Assembly: GCA_049699975.1 (NCBI GenBank)
Contig: JBNAWB010000027.1
Coordinates: forward strand, 1 to 27,332
Length of the DNA stretch: 27,332 nt
DNA from: CAZAGD01 sp049699975
Lineage (GTDB): Bacteria; Desulfobacterota; SM23-61
Direction: 5' to 3'
In this document: piece after piece, positions 1-7,305 of the stretch
Numbering within the stretch: position 1 is the first letter of the stretch
Layout of the letters: each line of letters opens with the position of its first letter
The notes under the pieces: generated by a model
Told to the model about the DNA's origin: nothing
Databases searched by the model: none
Seen by the model: only the letters and a program-made list of their open reading frames with translations
Translations under genes and position numbers: made by a program

Positions 1-1569
1 AGCTCCTAAATTAAAATACTCCTCTCCCTTTGGCCAAAGGCCATTTCCAAAAACAATAGCCATTGGTTTTTGGAGAGCCAGTTGGCGAGCGCAATCCTGG
101 ATAATTTGTTCGTTAATCCCAGTTATCTTTGCTATTTCCGGCAGAGAATAAGAGTTAACTTCCTCTTTGAATTCTGCCCAGCCAAAATAACTCTCCCACT
201 GCTTATGCTCAAAGAACTCTTCCTCTAAAATAACCCGCAAAAATCCGCATATTAACAAACCATCTTGGCCCAATTTAGGCCGGAGCCAAGGTTGGGCAAA
301 AGGAGCGAGCCTAGTCCAGCGAGGATCAATCAGAATGAGCTGGCTTTTCTTAAAGCGCACTGCCCTTTTTATTTTATAAGCCACTAAAGGCGCTGTCTCT
401 GCTGGATTAGCCCCGACCACTAAGATACACTTGGCTTCTTCCAGATCTGCGATCGGTCTGGTCATGGCTCCCCAAGCCCATTCTGGGCCGAAAACTCCGG
501 GGTCAGGCAGACCATAAACCCGGCTGCCGTTATCTATGTTGTTAGTACCTATTCCCCAGCGGGCCAATTTTTGAAAGAGATAATTCTCTTCGTTAGTGCA
601 CTTAGAAGATCCGAAAAAAGCCAGCGCCTCCGGACCGTACCCTGCCCAAATATTTTTTAGCTTTTGCGCGGCGAAATCAAAAGCTTCTGGCCAGGAACAT
701 TCTTGCCAATGGTCACCTCTCTTCATCAAAGGAGAAGTAAGGCGCTCTCTGCTTCTTATAAAATCCCAACCGTAATGGCCTCGCCCACAGAGGGTAACTT
801 GATTAGTCGTCTTCTTTCCCCGCTCAGGCTCAACTTCCACCACTTCCAAACCGTTGGTCCGCAAACTAAGGCCACATCCACAAGCGCAATACGGGCAAAT
901 TGATGAAAAGCTCTTTAAAGATGAAGATAATGAGGGTTTGCCTTTCTCACTTAGGGCCCCGGTTGGACACAGGCTGGCGCAAGTTCCGCAAAAAGTGCAA
1001 TTAGATTTTTCTAAGGGCTGGTCATGAAGAGTGGCCGGCTTGGCGGCAAAGCCCCTTTGAAAATAATCAATGGCCCCTTCCACCACTAATTCATGATCAG
1101 CCCGGATACACTTGCCGCAGAGAATGCATTTGCTCAAATCTCTGCTGAGGAAAGGGTTCACTTCCTGTGTCCCCATATAGTTGGGCAATTTGTATAGATC
1201 GAGTAAGCCAATATTTAAATCGGCGGCGATCTTTCGGAGCTGGCAGCGGTTCCCTTTTTCACAAAGAAGGCATGATTCCGGATGGCTGGCCAACATTAAC
1301 TTTACAATCATCTTCCGGTTTTCCCGCACCCGTGGAGAATCTGTTTGAATCACCATACCCGGGCTAAGGGGAGTAACACATGAGGCTAAAAGCGCCCCTG
1401 TTCTTTCCTCTTCTACCAGACAAATTCGACAGGCCCCAGCCGGTGAAAGTTCAGGGTCATAACAAAGAGTGGGGATGAAGATGCCCATTTCGCGAGCTAA
1501 TTCCCAGATAGTCATTCCTGCTCGTCCGCTGGCAATCAAGCCATTAATGGTAATGGTTACGGAATCCAT
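1..1569 (-). CDS. Molybdopterin oxidoreductase, formate dehydrogenase alpha / NuoG-like (3' end outside window)
   Basis: The first 523 codons are visible and the frame is open to the window edge. The ATG at 1569 follows a GGAGG ribosome site. Domains in order: a [2Fe-2S] domain (C36, C47, C50, C64); a His-Cys3 cluster motif (H96, C100, C103, C109); a two-cluster ferredoxin domain (C148, C151, C154 and C191, C194, C197, C201); then the [4Fe-4S] and molybdopterin region (C225, C228, C232, C261). This order is known from NAD-linked formate dehydrogenase alpha subunits and NuoG. Three positions are odd. The fourth Cys of the first ferredoxin motif is D158. The Lys usual after the last cluster Cys is R263. 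The Cys/Sec metal ligand of formate dehydrogenases is Y352. The family is therefore clear, but formate oxidation is doubtful; a NuoG-like electron-transfer role is an alternative. A sigma-54 promoter lies just upstream. Confidence 0.88.
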   Translation of the reverse strand, partial: MDSVTITINGLIASGRAGMTIWELAREMGIFIPTLCYDPELSPAGACRICLVEEERTGALLASCVTPLSPGMVIQTDSPRVRENRKMIVKLMLASHPESCLLCEKGNRCQLRKIAADLNIGLLDLYKLPNYMGTQEVNPFLSRDLSKCILCGKCIRADHELVVEGAIDYFQRGFAAKPATLHDQPLEKSNCTFCGTCASLCPTGALSEKGKPSLSSSLKSFSSICPYCACGCGLSLRTNGLEVVEVEPERGKKTTNQVTLCGRGHYGWDFIRSRERLTSPLMKRGDHWQECSWPEAFDFAAQKLKNIWAGYGPEALAFFGSSKCTNEENYLFQKLARWGIGTNNIDNGSRVYGLPDPGVFGPEWAWGAMTRPIADLEEAKCILVVGANPAETAPLVAYKIKRAVRFKKSQLILIDPRWTRLAPFAQPWLRPKLGQDGLLICGFLRVILEEEFFEHKQWESYFGWAEFKEEVNSYSLPEIAKITGINEQIIQDCARQLALQKPMAIVFGNGLWPKGEEYFNLGA

Positions 1570-1594
1570 CTTCCCTCCTCTAACTTTTCCTCTT

Positions 1595-1610
1595 AGCAAA
1601 GGCCACGCCA
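1595..1610 (-). promoter_or_regulatory. Sigma-54 (-24/-12) promoter for the oxidoreductase gene
   Basis: The minus strand reads TGGCGTGGCCTTTGCT. Against the consensus TGGCACG-N4-TTGCW, the GG and GC dinucleotides are exactly placed and the -12 TTGCT is perfect. It sits 26 bp upstream of the ATG at 1569, giving a short leader that holds the GGAGG site. The gene just upstream encodes an NtrC-family activator with a GAFTGA loop, the kind of protein such a promoter needs. Confidence 0.72.
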
Positions 1611-1791
1611 TCTCATTTCGCAATCTATATCGAGAATAAAAAATAAATAATTTTAAGATGTTAATGACAAATTGCGGGAAATTTAAAGTTAGGGGGAGGT
1701 TAATTGCCAAGGGGAGTTTTTCCTCAACCAAGTTTATTAACGCGGAGATTTGGGACCTTTTGCGGAAATAATCCCCAAGAATAGACTAAAT

Positions 1792-3153
1792 TTAAAGCTG
1801 GTACTTCTGTACTTTTTGATAAAGAGTTTTGCGATCAATGCCTAAAATGCGGGCTGCCTCTGATTTGTGTCCGCCAGTCTCTTTTAAGACAAAAGCAATA
1901 TGCTCTTTTTCCACATCCTTAAGACTAACTAATTTCTGAGGCAGCGGCGGGGAAGGGGGTTCAGCGAGGGGGGCAGAAAAAAAACCTATTAAACTTTGCG
2001 GAGTAATTTCTTTCCCTTCTTCCAAAATCATGGCTCGCTCGATAGCATTCTCCAGCTCGCGCACGTTCCCTGGCCAATTATATTTCAGGAGCATTTCTAA
2101 GGCAGCCGGGGTAATTCCCGTAATAGCTTTTTTCCTTTGGCGATTGAAACGTTTAATGAAGTGCGCCACTAAAACTGGAATATCCTCTTTGCGGTCCCGG
2201 AGAGGAGGAATATGAATAGGCACGACACTCAGGCGATAAAAAAGATCTTCCCGGAATGTTTTTTGGACAATAGCTTCTCTTAAATTCTGATTGGTCGCGG
2301 CGATGAGGCGCACATCCACTTTTATCCTTTGCGTTCCTCCTACTGGTTTAAACTCTCTTTCTTGGATTACGCGCAGTAATTTTGCCTGGGTATTTAAAGT
2401 AAGATTGCCAATCTCATCGAAGAAAAAAGTCCCGCCGTTGGCCAGTTCCAAAAGGCCATGCTTATTTCTGACCGCGCCGGTAAAAGCTCCTTTCACATGC
2501 CCGAAAAGCTCACTTTCTAAGAGGGTCTCCACTAAAGCATGGCAATCAACAGGTACGAATTCTTTGTCACGCCGGGGACTGAGTTGATGAATCGCCTGGG
2601 CCACCAACTCTTTGCCCGTGCCACTTTCGCCGGTGATCAAGACCGTACTATCAGAAGGAGCTACCTTGTTAATAATTTCCAGCACTCTTTGCATGGCCTT
2701 GCTCTCGCCCACTAATGGCTCAAATATTAAGCGACCATCGAGACGCCGGCGCAAGCGCTCGTTTTCAAAGAAAAACCTCCGCCGTTCCGCAGCTCGGGCC
2801 ACCACCATCCTTAGTTCGTCAGGATTGCATGGTTTGGTCAGGTAATCATAGGCTCCCATCTTCACCGCTTTGACTGCACTTTCAATAGTGGGATAGCCGG
2901 TAATCATGATGCAGATGAGGTCGGGGTCTCTGGCCTTTATTTCCCGTAAGGTCTCCAGACCATCTAAGCCGGGCATCTTTAAATCTAACAAGACTAAATC
3001 AAAAGGTTCCTGGGCTATCTTTTCCAAAGCCAAACGGCCACTGGCTACTGTTTCGACGCCAAAGCCTTCCTTGAGCAGAACCCGACTGAAGCTATCGCGA
3101 ATAATCTGTTCATCATCCACAATCAAAATTTTTAACTGACTCATCCCCTCCAT
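1792..3153 (-). CDS. Sigma-54-dependent response regulator, NtrC family
   Basis: A cytoplasmic transcription activator of 453 residues, the normal length for the family. The receiver domain (about 5-120) has the acidic pocket D13/D14 and phospho-acceptor D57, with the switch Thr in the ITGYPT segment and Lys in LTKP. The AAA+ domain follows with Walker A GESGTGKE at 175-182, the sigma-54-contacting GAFTGA loop at 222-227, Walker B FFFDEIGN at 243-250 and the WPGNVRELENA segment near 360. A Fis-type helix-turn-helix ends the protein (about 415-453). The start is either the ATG at 3153 or the one at 3144, which matches the usual receiver start better; neither has a well-spaced ribosome site. 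It lies 33 bp after the kinase gene and is probably cotranscribed with it. Its likely target is the sigma-54 promoter at 1595-1610. Confidence 0.95.
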   Translation of the reverse strand: MEGMSQLKILIVDDEQIIRDSFSRVLLKEGFGVETVASGRLALEKIAQEPFDLVLLDLKMPGLDGLETLREIKARDPDLICIMITGYPTIESAVKAVKMGAYDYLTKPCNPDELRMVVARAAERRRFFFENERLRRRLDGRLIFEPLVGESKAMQRVLEIINKVAPSDSTVLITGESGTGKELVAQAIHQLSPRRDKEFVPVDCHALVETLLESELFGHVKGAFTGAVRNKHGLLELANGGTFFFDEIGNLTLNTQAKLLRVIQEREFKPVGGTQRIKVDVRLIAATNQNLREAIVQKTFREDLFYRLSVVPIHIPPLRDRKEDIPVLVAHFIKRFNRQRKKAITGITPAALEMLLKYNWPGNVRELENAIERAMILEEGKEITPQSLIGFFSAPLAEPPSPPLPQKLVSLKDVEKEHIAFVLKETGGHKSEAARILGIDRKTLYQKVQKYQL

Positions 3154-3186
3154 AGTTGATGCTTTTCTTCCCTCCTACCTTGGCGG

Positions 3187-5133
3187 CTAAATATCTTCAA
3201 TTTCCAAGTTGATAGGTAGCTCAATCGTGAAAGTTGATCCCTCGCCTTCTTTACTTTTCACCCAAATTTTTCCCCGATGTTTCTCCACGATGCCATAGGA
3301 AGTGGCCAACCCCAACCCGGTCCCTTTCCCTACTTCTTTGGTGGTGAAGAAGGGTTCGAATATCCGCGAAAGGTGTTCTTCTTTTATACCGCACCCGGTA
3401 TCTGTAAATTCAATCAAAACCGAGTTCTTTTCCGGCCCCAGTTGAGTGCGGATGGTTAAGGTCCCTTGACCTTGCATAGCTTCGGCCGCGTTCAAAATAA
3501 TATTCATAAAAACTTGATTCAACTGGCTGGCATTGGCCATGATCGGCGGTAAACTGGAGTCCAGTTCTTTGACAATGCGGATATTGTGGAAGAGCGCTTG
3601 GTTTTCCAGTAAGGAGATTCCTTGCTGGAGCGCCCGGTTTAGATCAGTGGGTTCCATTTTATAGGAGGTTTGCCGGGCAAACTCTAAAAGTCCTTTGACA
3701 ATCTCTTTGCAGCGCGCAGCTTCCTGGCAAATACGTTCTAAATCTTCTTTGCGCGGATCATCTGGGGGCAGATCTTCTAAAAGCATCTTGGAAAAAATCA
3801 TTATGCCCCCTAAGGGGTTATTGATCTCATGGGCCACGCCGGCGGCCAGCTTCCCTAAAGAAGCCATCTTCTCTGATTGCAGCAATTGGAGATGTGTTTC
3901 TCGTAACTTATTTTCCATCTTCATCTTTTCGCGCAAATCTGTAAAGATACCAAAACTGGCGATTTCTTTACCATTCTCATAAATAATGGCCGCTGAGATA
4001 CTTATGGGAATCTCTTCTCCTGTCTTGCTAATCAGGGTAAATTGGGAAGGTTCCAACCGACCTACTCCTCCGTAATCTGCTGATCGTAAACGGCGCATAA
4101 TTTCTTTGGCTACTCCAGGGGGATAGAGTTGGGTAATATGGACTTTATTCATGGCTTCATCAGCGGTATAACCTAAGAGTTTCTCGGCGCTCTTATTAAA
4201 AATGATTATCTGCCCCTTCATGTCCGCCGCAATAATTCCATCTACCGAATTCTCGATCAAATTCCGCAGAAAATCATTAGCTTTGCGGAGCTGATGCTCA
4301 ATTCGTTTAGTTAGACTAATATCTCTTAGATAAACGTATGTCTTCATCGCCCCCGCCCGGTCTTGGACAATGGTGAAGCATACCTCGGCTTCTTTCGACT
4401 CTCCCCGGGCATTGATGAACTCCAGCTCGGTACAAACTCTTAACCCCCCGCGCGTAATGCCGCTGGCCATTAATTCTTTGATATAAATTTGGTTTTTTTC
4501 ATCGAATAAATCGAAAAAATTTAAGCCGGCCAATGTTTCCAAAGAATAACCAGTTATTTCCGCAGCTGTTTTATTCGCCAACTCAATTTTGTTTTCTTCG
4601 CTAATAACCAAAATGCCATCATTGGCCTGTTCCACAATATGGCGAAATCTATTCTCCGAGTCTTTAAGTTCCTGTTCGAGCTTCTTAGTCTTGGAGATGT
4701 CTTCGACCACTACTTCCGCTACTTGACCATGCCGATCAAAGATGGGGTAAGTGCGGACATAATAGTTTCCTTTCAGACGCGGATTATACATTTCTCCCAA
4801 AGCAGGCTTTCCCGTAACCATTGTTTCCGTGACTGGGCAACCAAGGCAAGGAGCATTATTCCCCCGAAAAACTTCAAAACACTTCTTGCCCACAATCTCC
4901 TCGGGAGCTAACGCATAGTCTTTTAAAACAGCCATGTTGGCCCGGATAATAATATAATTTTTATCTTCCACAAAAATGCGGTCCGTAATCGCATTGAACG
5001 CCGCCTCCCACTCTGCCCTTATCTGGAGCACTTGCTCGAAGAGCGCTGTCTTCTCTTCTTCTACCTGGGCCAGCAACTGCTTTAAGACTTCATTTTCCTT
5101 TTTTAGCTTTTGATACTCTCGTTCTTGAGGCAT
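3187..5133 (-). CDS. Soluble PAS-domain sensor histidine kinase
   Basis: The protein has no membrane segment or signal peptide, so it should sense a cytoplasmic cue. A short coiled coil (about 5-45) is followed by three PAS domains (about 45-150, 160-280 and 285-400). The HisKA H-box has H435 in GVAHEINNPLGG. The ATPase domain shows the N box (NIILNAAEAM), G1 (DTGCGI), F (FEPFFTTK) and G2 (GKGTGLGLATSYG). The first PAS has C85, C96 and C99 in a C-x10-C-x2-CP pattern, suggesting redox, metal or cofactor sensing (inference). The ATG at 5133 is chosen because GGTGG lies five bases upstream; an in-frame GTG at 5142 would add three residues. It pairs with the downstream response regulator as a kinase/NtrC-type system. 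The signal is unknown. Confidence 0.93.
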   Translation of the reverse strand: MPQEREYQKLKKENEVLKQLLAQVEEEKTALFEQVLQIRAEWEAAFNAITDRIFVEDKNYIIIRANMAVLKDYALAPEEIVGKKCFEVFRGNNAPCLGCPVTETMVTGKPALGEMYNPRLKGNYYVRTYPIFDRHGQVAEVVVEDISKTKKLEQELKDSENRFRHIVEQANDGILVISEENKIELANKTAAEITGYSLETLAGLNFFDLFDEKNQIYIKELMASGITRGGLRVCTELEFINARGESKEAEVCFTIVQDRAGAMKTYVYLRDISLTKRIEHQLRKANDFLRNLIENSVDGIIAADMKGQIIIFNKSAEKLLGYTADEAMNKVHITQLYPPGVAKEIMRRLRSADYGGVGRLEPSQFTLISKTGEEIPISISAAIIYENGKEIASFGIFTDLREKMKMENKLRETHLQLLQSEKMASLGKLAAGVAHEINNPLGGIMIFSKMLLEDLPPDDPRKEDLERICQEAARCKEIVKGLLEFARQTSYKMEPTDLNRALQQGISLLENQALFHNIRIVKELDSSLPPIMANASQLNQVFMNIILNAAEAMQGQGTLTIRTQLGPEKNSVLIEFTDTGCGIKEEHLSRIFEPFFTTKEVGKGTGLGLATSYGIVEKHRGKIWVKSKEGEGSTFTIELPINLEIEDI

Positions 5134-5172
5134 AATTACCACCGGCTATTTATCAGAGGGAGGTTTGGCAAT

Positions 5173-5201
5173 ATAATATCAAAAAAAGAATAAAAACTCA
5201 A
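5173..5201 (-). promoter_or_regulatory. Sigma-70-type promoter for the kinase/regulator operon
   Basis: The minus strand has -35 TTGAGT (5196-5201), a 17-bp spacer and -10 TATTAT (5173-5178). That is 4/6 and 5/6 matches to consensus. It lies about 40 bp upstream of the kinase start with no other gene between. An imperfect palindrome (GGTTTCGG...CCGGTAACC, 5205-5226) sits just above the -35 box and could be an operator or part of the repeat cluster. Confidence 0.55.
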
Positions 5202-5222
5202 TTTGGTTTCGGCCTGACCGGT

Positions 5223-5268
5223 AACCCCTCCCTGAAGGGTGGGTTTATTAAACCAACGGGGTGGGGTT
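5223..5268. repeat. Nested inverted repeat
   Basis: The outer arms AACCCCTCCC (5223-5232) and GGGTGGGGTT (5259-5268) pair with one T/T mismatch. Inside lies a perfect short palindrome GGTTTATTAAACC (5242-5254). There is no T-run on either side to make it a standard terminator. It directly abuts the larger palindromic repeat at 5274-5376. Confidence 0.6.
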
Positions 5269-5273
5269 GTAAG

Positions 5274-5376
5274 GTCATCGCGAGGGAACGCAGCATACGT
5301 GGCGATCTCGTAATGGATGGAAAATAAGGAGATGGCCACGTTACCCCGCAGCAAGTGCAAGCTCGCTCGCCATGAC
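5274..5376. repeat. REP/MITE-like palindromic intergenic repeat
   Basis: The ends are inverted copies. GTCATCGCGAG at the left matches GTCATGGCGAG read from the right. ACGTGGCGATCTC in the left arm matches ACGTGGCCATCTC in the right arm, around a central loop at about 5310-5328. The general form (GTCAT-GCGAG ... GTGGC-ATCTC) resembles dispersed palindromic repeats of many anaerobic bacterial genomes. A degenerate relative lies at 27100-27171 and shares the 15-mer TCGCTCGCCATGACG. An open frame across this stretch is not a credible gene. Together with the flanking palindromes, this fills most of the 410-bp gap between the radical SAM and kinase genes. Confidence 0.7.
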
Positions 5377-5417
5377 GCCAAAAGGATGATTACCCAAACT
5401 TTGCGGGGAGAAGGCTT

Positions 5418-5451
5418 GCCCTGGGGAGTTTCAAAGCACACTCCCCAAGGC
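5418..5451. repeat. Strong hairpin downstream of the radical SAM gene
   Basis: The arms GCCCTGGGGAGT (5418-5429) and ACTCCCCAAGGC (5440-5451) pair over 11 of 12 positions around a 10-base loop. It lies about 100 bp after the stop of the radical SAM gene and could end or stabilise the dcw transcript. No U-run follows on the minus strand, so it is not a canonical intrinsic terminator. Confidence 0.5.
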
Positions 5452-5552
5452 AGTGCTTAAGGTAAAAATATCATGGATTACCCTAACCGACTAACAGTCT
5501 TAATTCTCACTGCCCCTACACTTTTTTCTTCTTTAGCTAATTACCAGTAGGC

Positions 5553-7274
5553 TTATTTAGCCCCGAGAGCTTCTTGGAAGGCCCCTGCATACTGCTGCCA
5601 AAGATAATCTTTGCTTAGGCCATGGTCAATAAAATCCCAGGGAAAAATTTCTTCTTTTCTCCTGGGGCGCAAGACATAAAAGTCCGGATTGAGATCAACA
5701 GTTCGATAAGCTTGGGACCAGTTTCCGCGTAAACGGTGGGCCTGCCCCAACAGTTTCCCTACGCGACGATCTCCGCGGGCGAGCAGAGCTTGCAGGTAGG
5801 CCCATTTGGGTAGGTCGGCAGTTACAGAAACTCCTCCTTCTTTAGCCAAACCCTTTTTGACCAATTTAATTTTTTCGTTCAATTGTTGAGGCTCAGCAAA
5901 GGGATGCCATTGGAAGGGAGTAGCTGGCTTGGGGACAAAAGAGTTGAGACTCAAACTAATTTTTTCGCCACCCTTTTGACCTCGCCTTTTCTTACGCAGA
6001 CAGTGTTTAATCTTTTTCGTCAGTTCCACTATCTCTTGCACGTCGGCCTTTTCTTCCCAAGGAAGACCGATCATAAAATAGAGGCGTAAATTAGCCACCC
6101 CTCTGTCCGCCAAGAGTTCTACTGCCTCCAAAATATTCTGTTCCTGGAATCCTTTATGAATGATGCGGCGCATACGCTCCGAGCCTGCTTCAGGCGCTAA
6201 AGTGACTGTTTTTTGGCCACTATCCCGAAGGAGATCAGCCAACTCTTGATTTAAGGCATCCACCCGGAGAGAAGAAAAGGAGAGGCTCTTCTGGGAACTG
6301 AGCAGCTCTCTGCCTAAATATAGCAGGTGGGGATAATCAGAGATGGCTGCCCCTAATAGGCCAATCTTAGAAGCTCCTTCCCCATGCTGAAGCAACACCT
6401 TCTTTAACTCTGACCCATCCCGAAGGCGGTGGGGATGGTAAACGTAGGAACAGGCGCAAAAGCGGCAGCGGCGTGAACATCCGCGGCTGAGCTCTGTTAA
6501 AAGCATCTCGGCTAATTCGGTCTGGGGAGTTATGATAGCGGATAAAGTTGGGTAACAATCTAAATCTCGCAGATATACTCTCTTCACCCGGGCCGGCACT
6601 TTATCTTGAGGAGAAAAAGAGGTAATCAAGCCCTCCGGGGAGTAAGTGATTTCATAGAACTGCGGAACATACCCTCCTTCTAACTCAGCCAGCTCTCTTA
6701 AAATTTCGAAACGCGGTAGCTCTTTCTCCTTTCCACGGCGTAATATTTCCGTAAGGGTCCCCACTATAGGTTCAATTTCCCCAATGAAAAAAAAATCCAC
6801 GAAATCAGTTAAAGGTTCTGGGTTAAGCAAAACCGTGGCCCCTCCGGCCATCACCAAAGGATCTGTTTCTTGGCGGTCTTTGCTTAACACAGGAATTTTG
6901 GCTAATTCCATTATTTGCAAGAGGTGGAGGTAATCATTTTCATAGGAGATGGAGAAAGCCAAGACATCAAAATCGCGAACTGGTCTTTGCGTTTCCAAAG
7001 AAAAAAGGGGGGTGTTCGTGCGATAATATTCTTCAATATCTGCGGCCTCGGGAAGGAATACCCGTTGGCATTCTGTACCGGGCTGCATATTGAAGAGATG
7101 ATAAACTGTTTGGAAACCTAAATTAGACATGCCCGTATAATAACGATTCGGATAGGCTAGGGCAATGGCCAAAACCTCTTTGAGTTTATGCTTAGAAAAT
7201 TTTTGGCTAGGGAGAAAAATATTTTTCTCGGCCGCTAAAATTTTTTGAGCCTGAGCAAATAATTTAGAGGACAT
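5553..7274 (-). CDS. B12-binding-domain radical SAM protein, TIGR03960-like
   Basis: The protein has 573 residues. A cobalamin-binding-like N-terminal part (about 35-185) includes the FSISYENDYLHLLQI and AGGATVLLNPEP segments. The radical SAM motif CSRRCRFC follows with C266, C270 and C273 ligating the [4Fe-4S] cluster. Further on come a FMIGLPWEE segment and the ending PWDFIDHGLSKDYLWQQY, which I associate with the TIGR03960 family. Members are often fused or adjacent to a DUF2344 (TIGR03936) partner; none is present here, so this is the free-standing form. The reaction and substrate are unknown. The start at 7274 lacks a clear ribosome site and lies 31 bp after the ftsZ stop, suggesting cotranscription with ftsZ. 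The family call is from recognition of motifs, not alignment. Confidence 0.88.
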   Translation of the reverse strand: MSSKLFAQAQKILAAEKNIFLPSQKFSKHKLKEVLAIALAYPNRYYTGMSNLGFQTVYHLFNMQPGTECQRVFLPEAADIEEYYRTNTPLFSLETQRPVRDFDVLAFSISYENDYLHLLQIMELAKIPVLSKDRQETDPLVMAGGATVLLNPEPLTDFVDFFFIGEIEPIVGTLTEILRRGKEKELPRFEILRELAELEGGYVPQFYEITYSPEGLITSFSPQDKVPARVKRVYLRDLDCYPTLSAIITPQTELAEMLLTELSRGCSRRCRFCACSYVYHPHRLRDGSELKKVLLQHGEGASKIGLLGAAISDYPHLLYLGRELLSSQKSLSFSSLRVDALNQELADLLRDSGQKTVTLAPEAGSERMRRIIHKGFQEQNILEAVELLADRGVANLRLYFMIGLPWEEKADVQEIVELTKKIKHCLRKKRRGQKGGEKISLSLNSFVPKPATPFQWHPFAEPQQLNEKIKLVKKGLAKEGGVSVTADLPKWAYLQALLARGDRRVGKLLGQAHRLRGNWSQAYRTVDLNPDFYVLRPRRKEEIFPWDFIDHGLSKDYLWQQYAGAFQEALGAK

Positions 7275-7305
7275 TTTGCTTATACTTTAAAGAGGCTCCA
7301 TTTTC

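Noticed and set aside
1699..1781. Terminator hairpin after the response regulator gene
   Set aside because: Possible arms with GGGGA and TCCCC pair over only five bases and no T-run follows at the right place.
5136..5441. A 101-codon open frame on the minus strand between the kinase and the radical SAM gene
   Set aside because: It is read through the palindromic repeats, has no recognisable domain, and overlaps the kinase start and promoter. The peptide composition is that of translated repeat DNA.
5418..5451. Intrinsic terminator for the dcw/radical SAM transcript
   Set aside because: The hairpin is strong, but no U-run follows on the minus strand, so it is listed only as a structural repeat.
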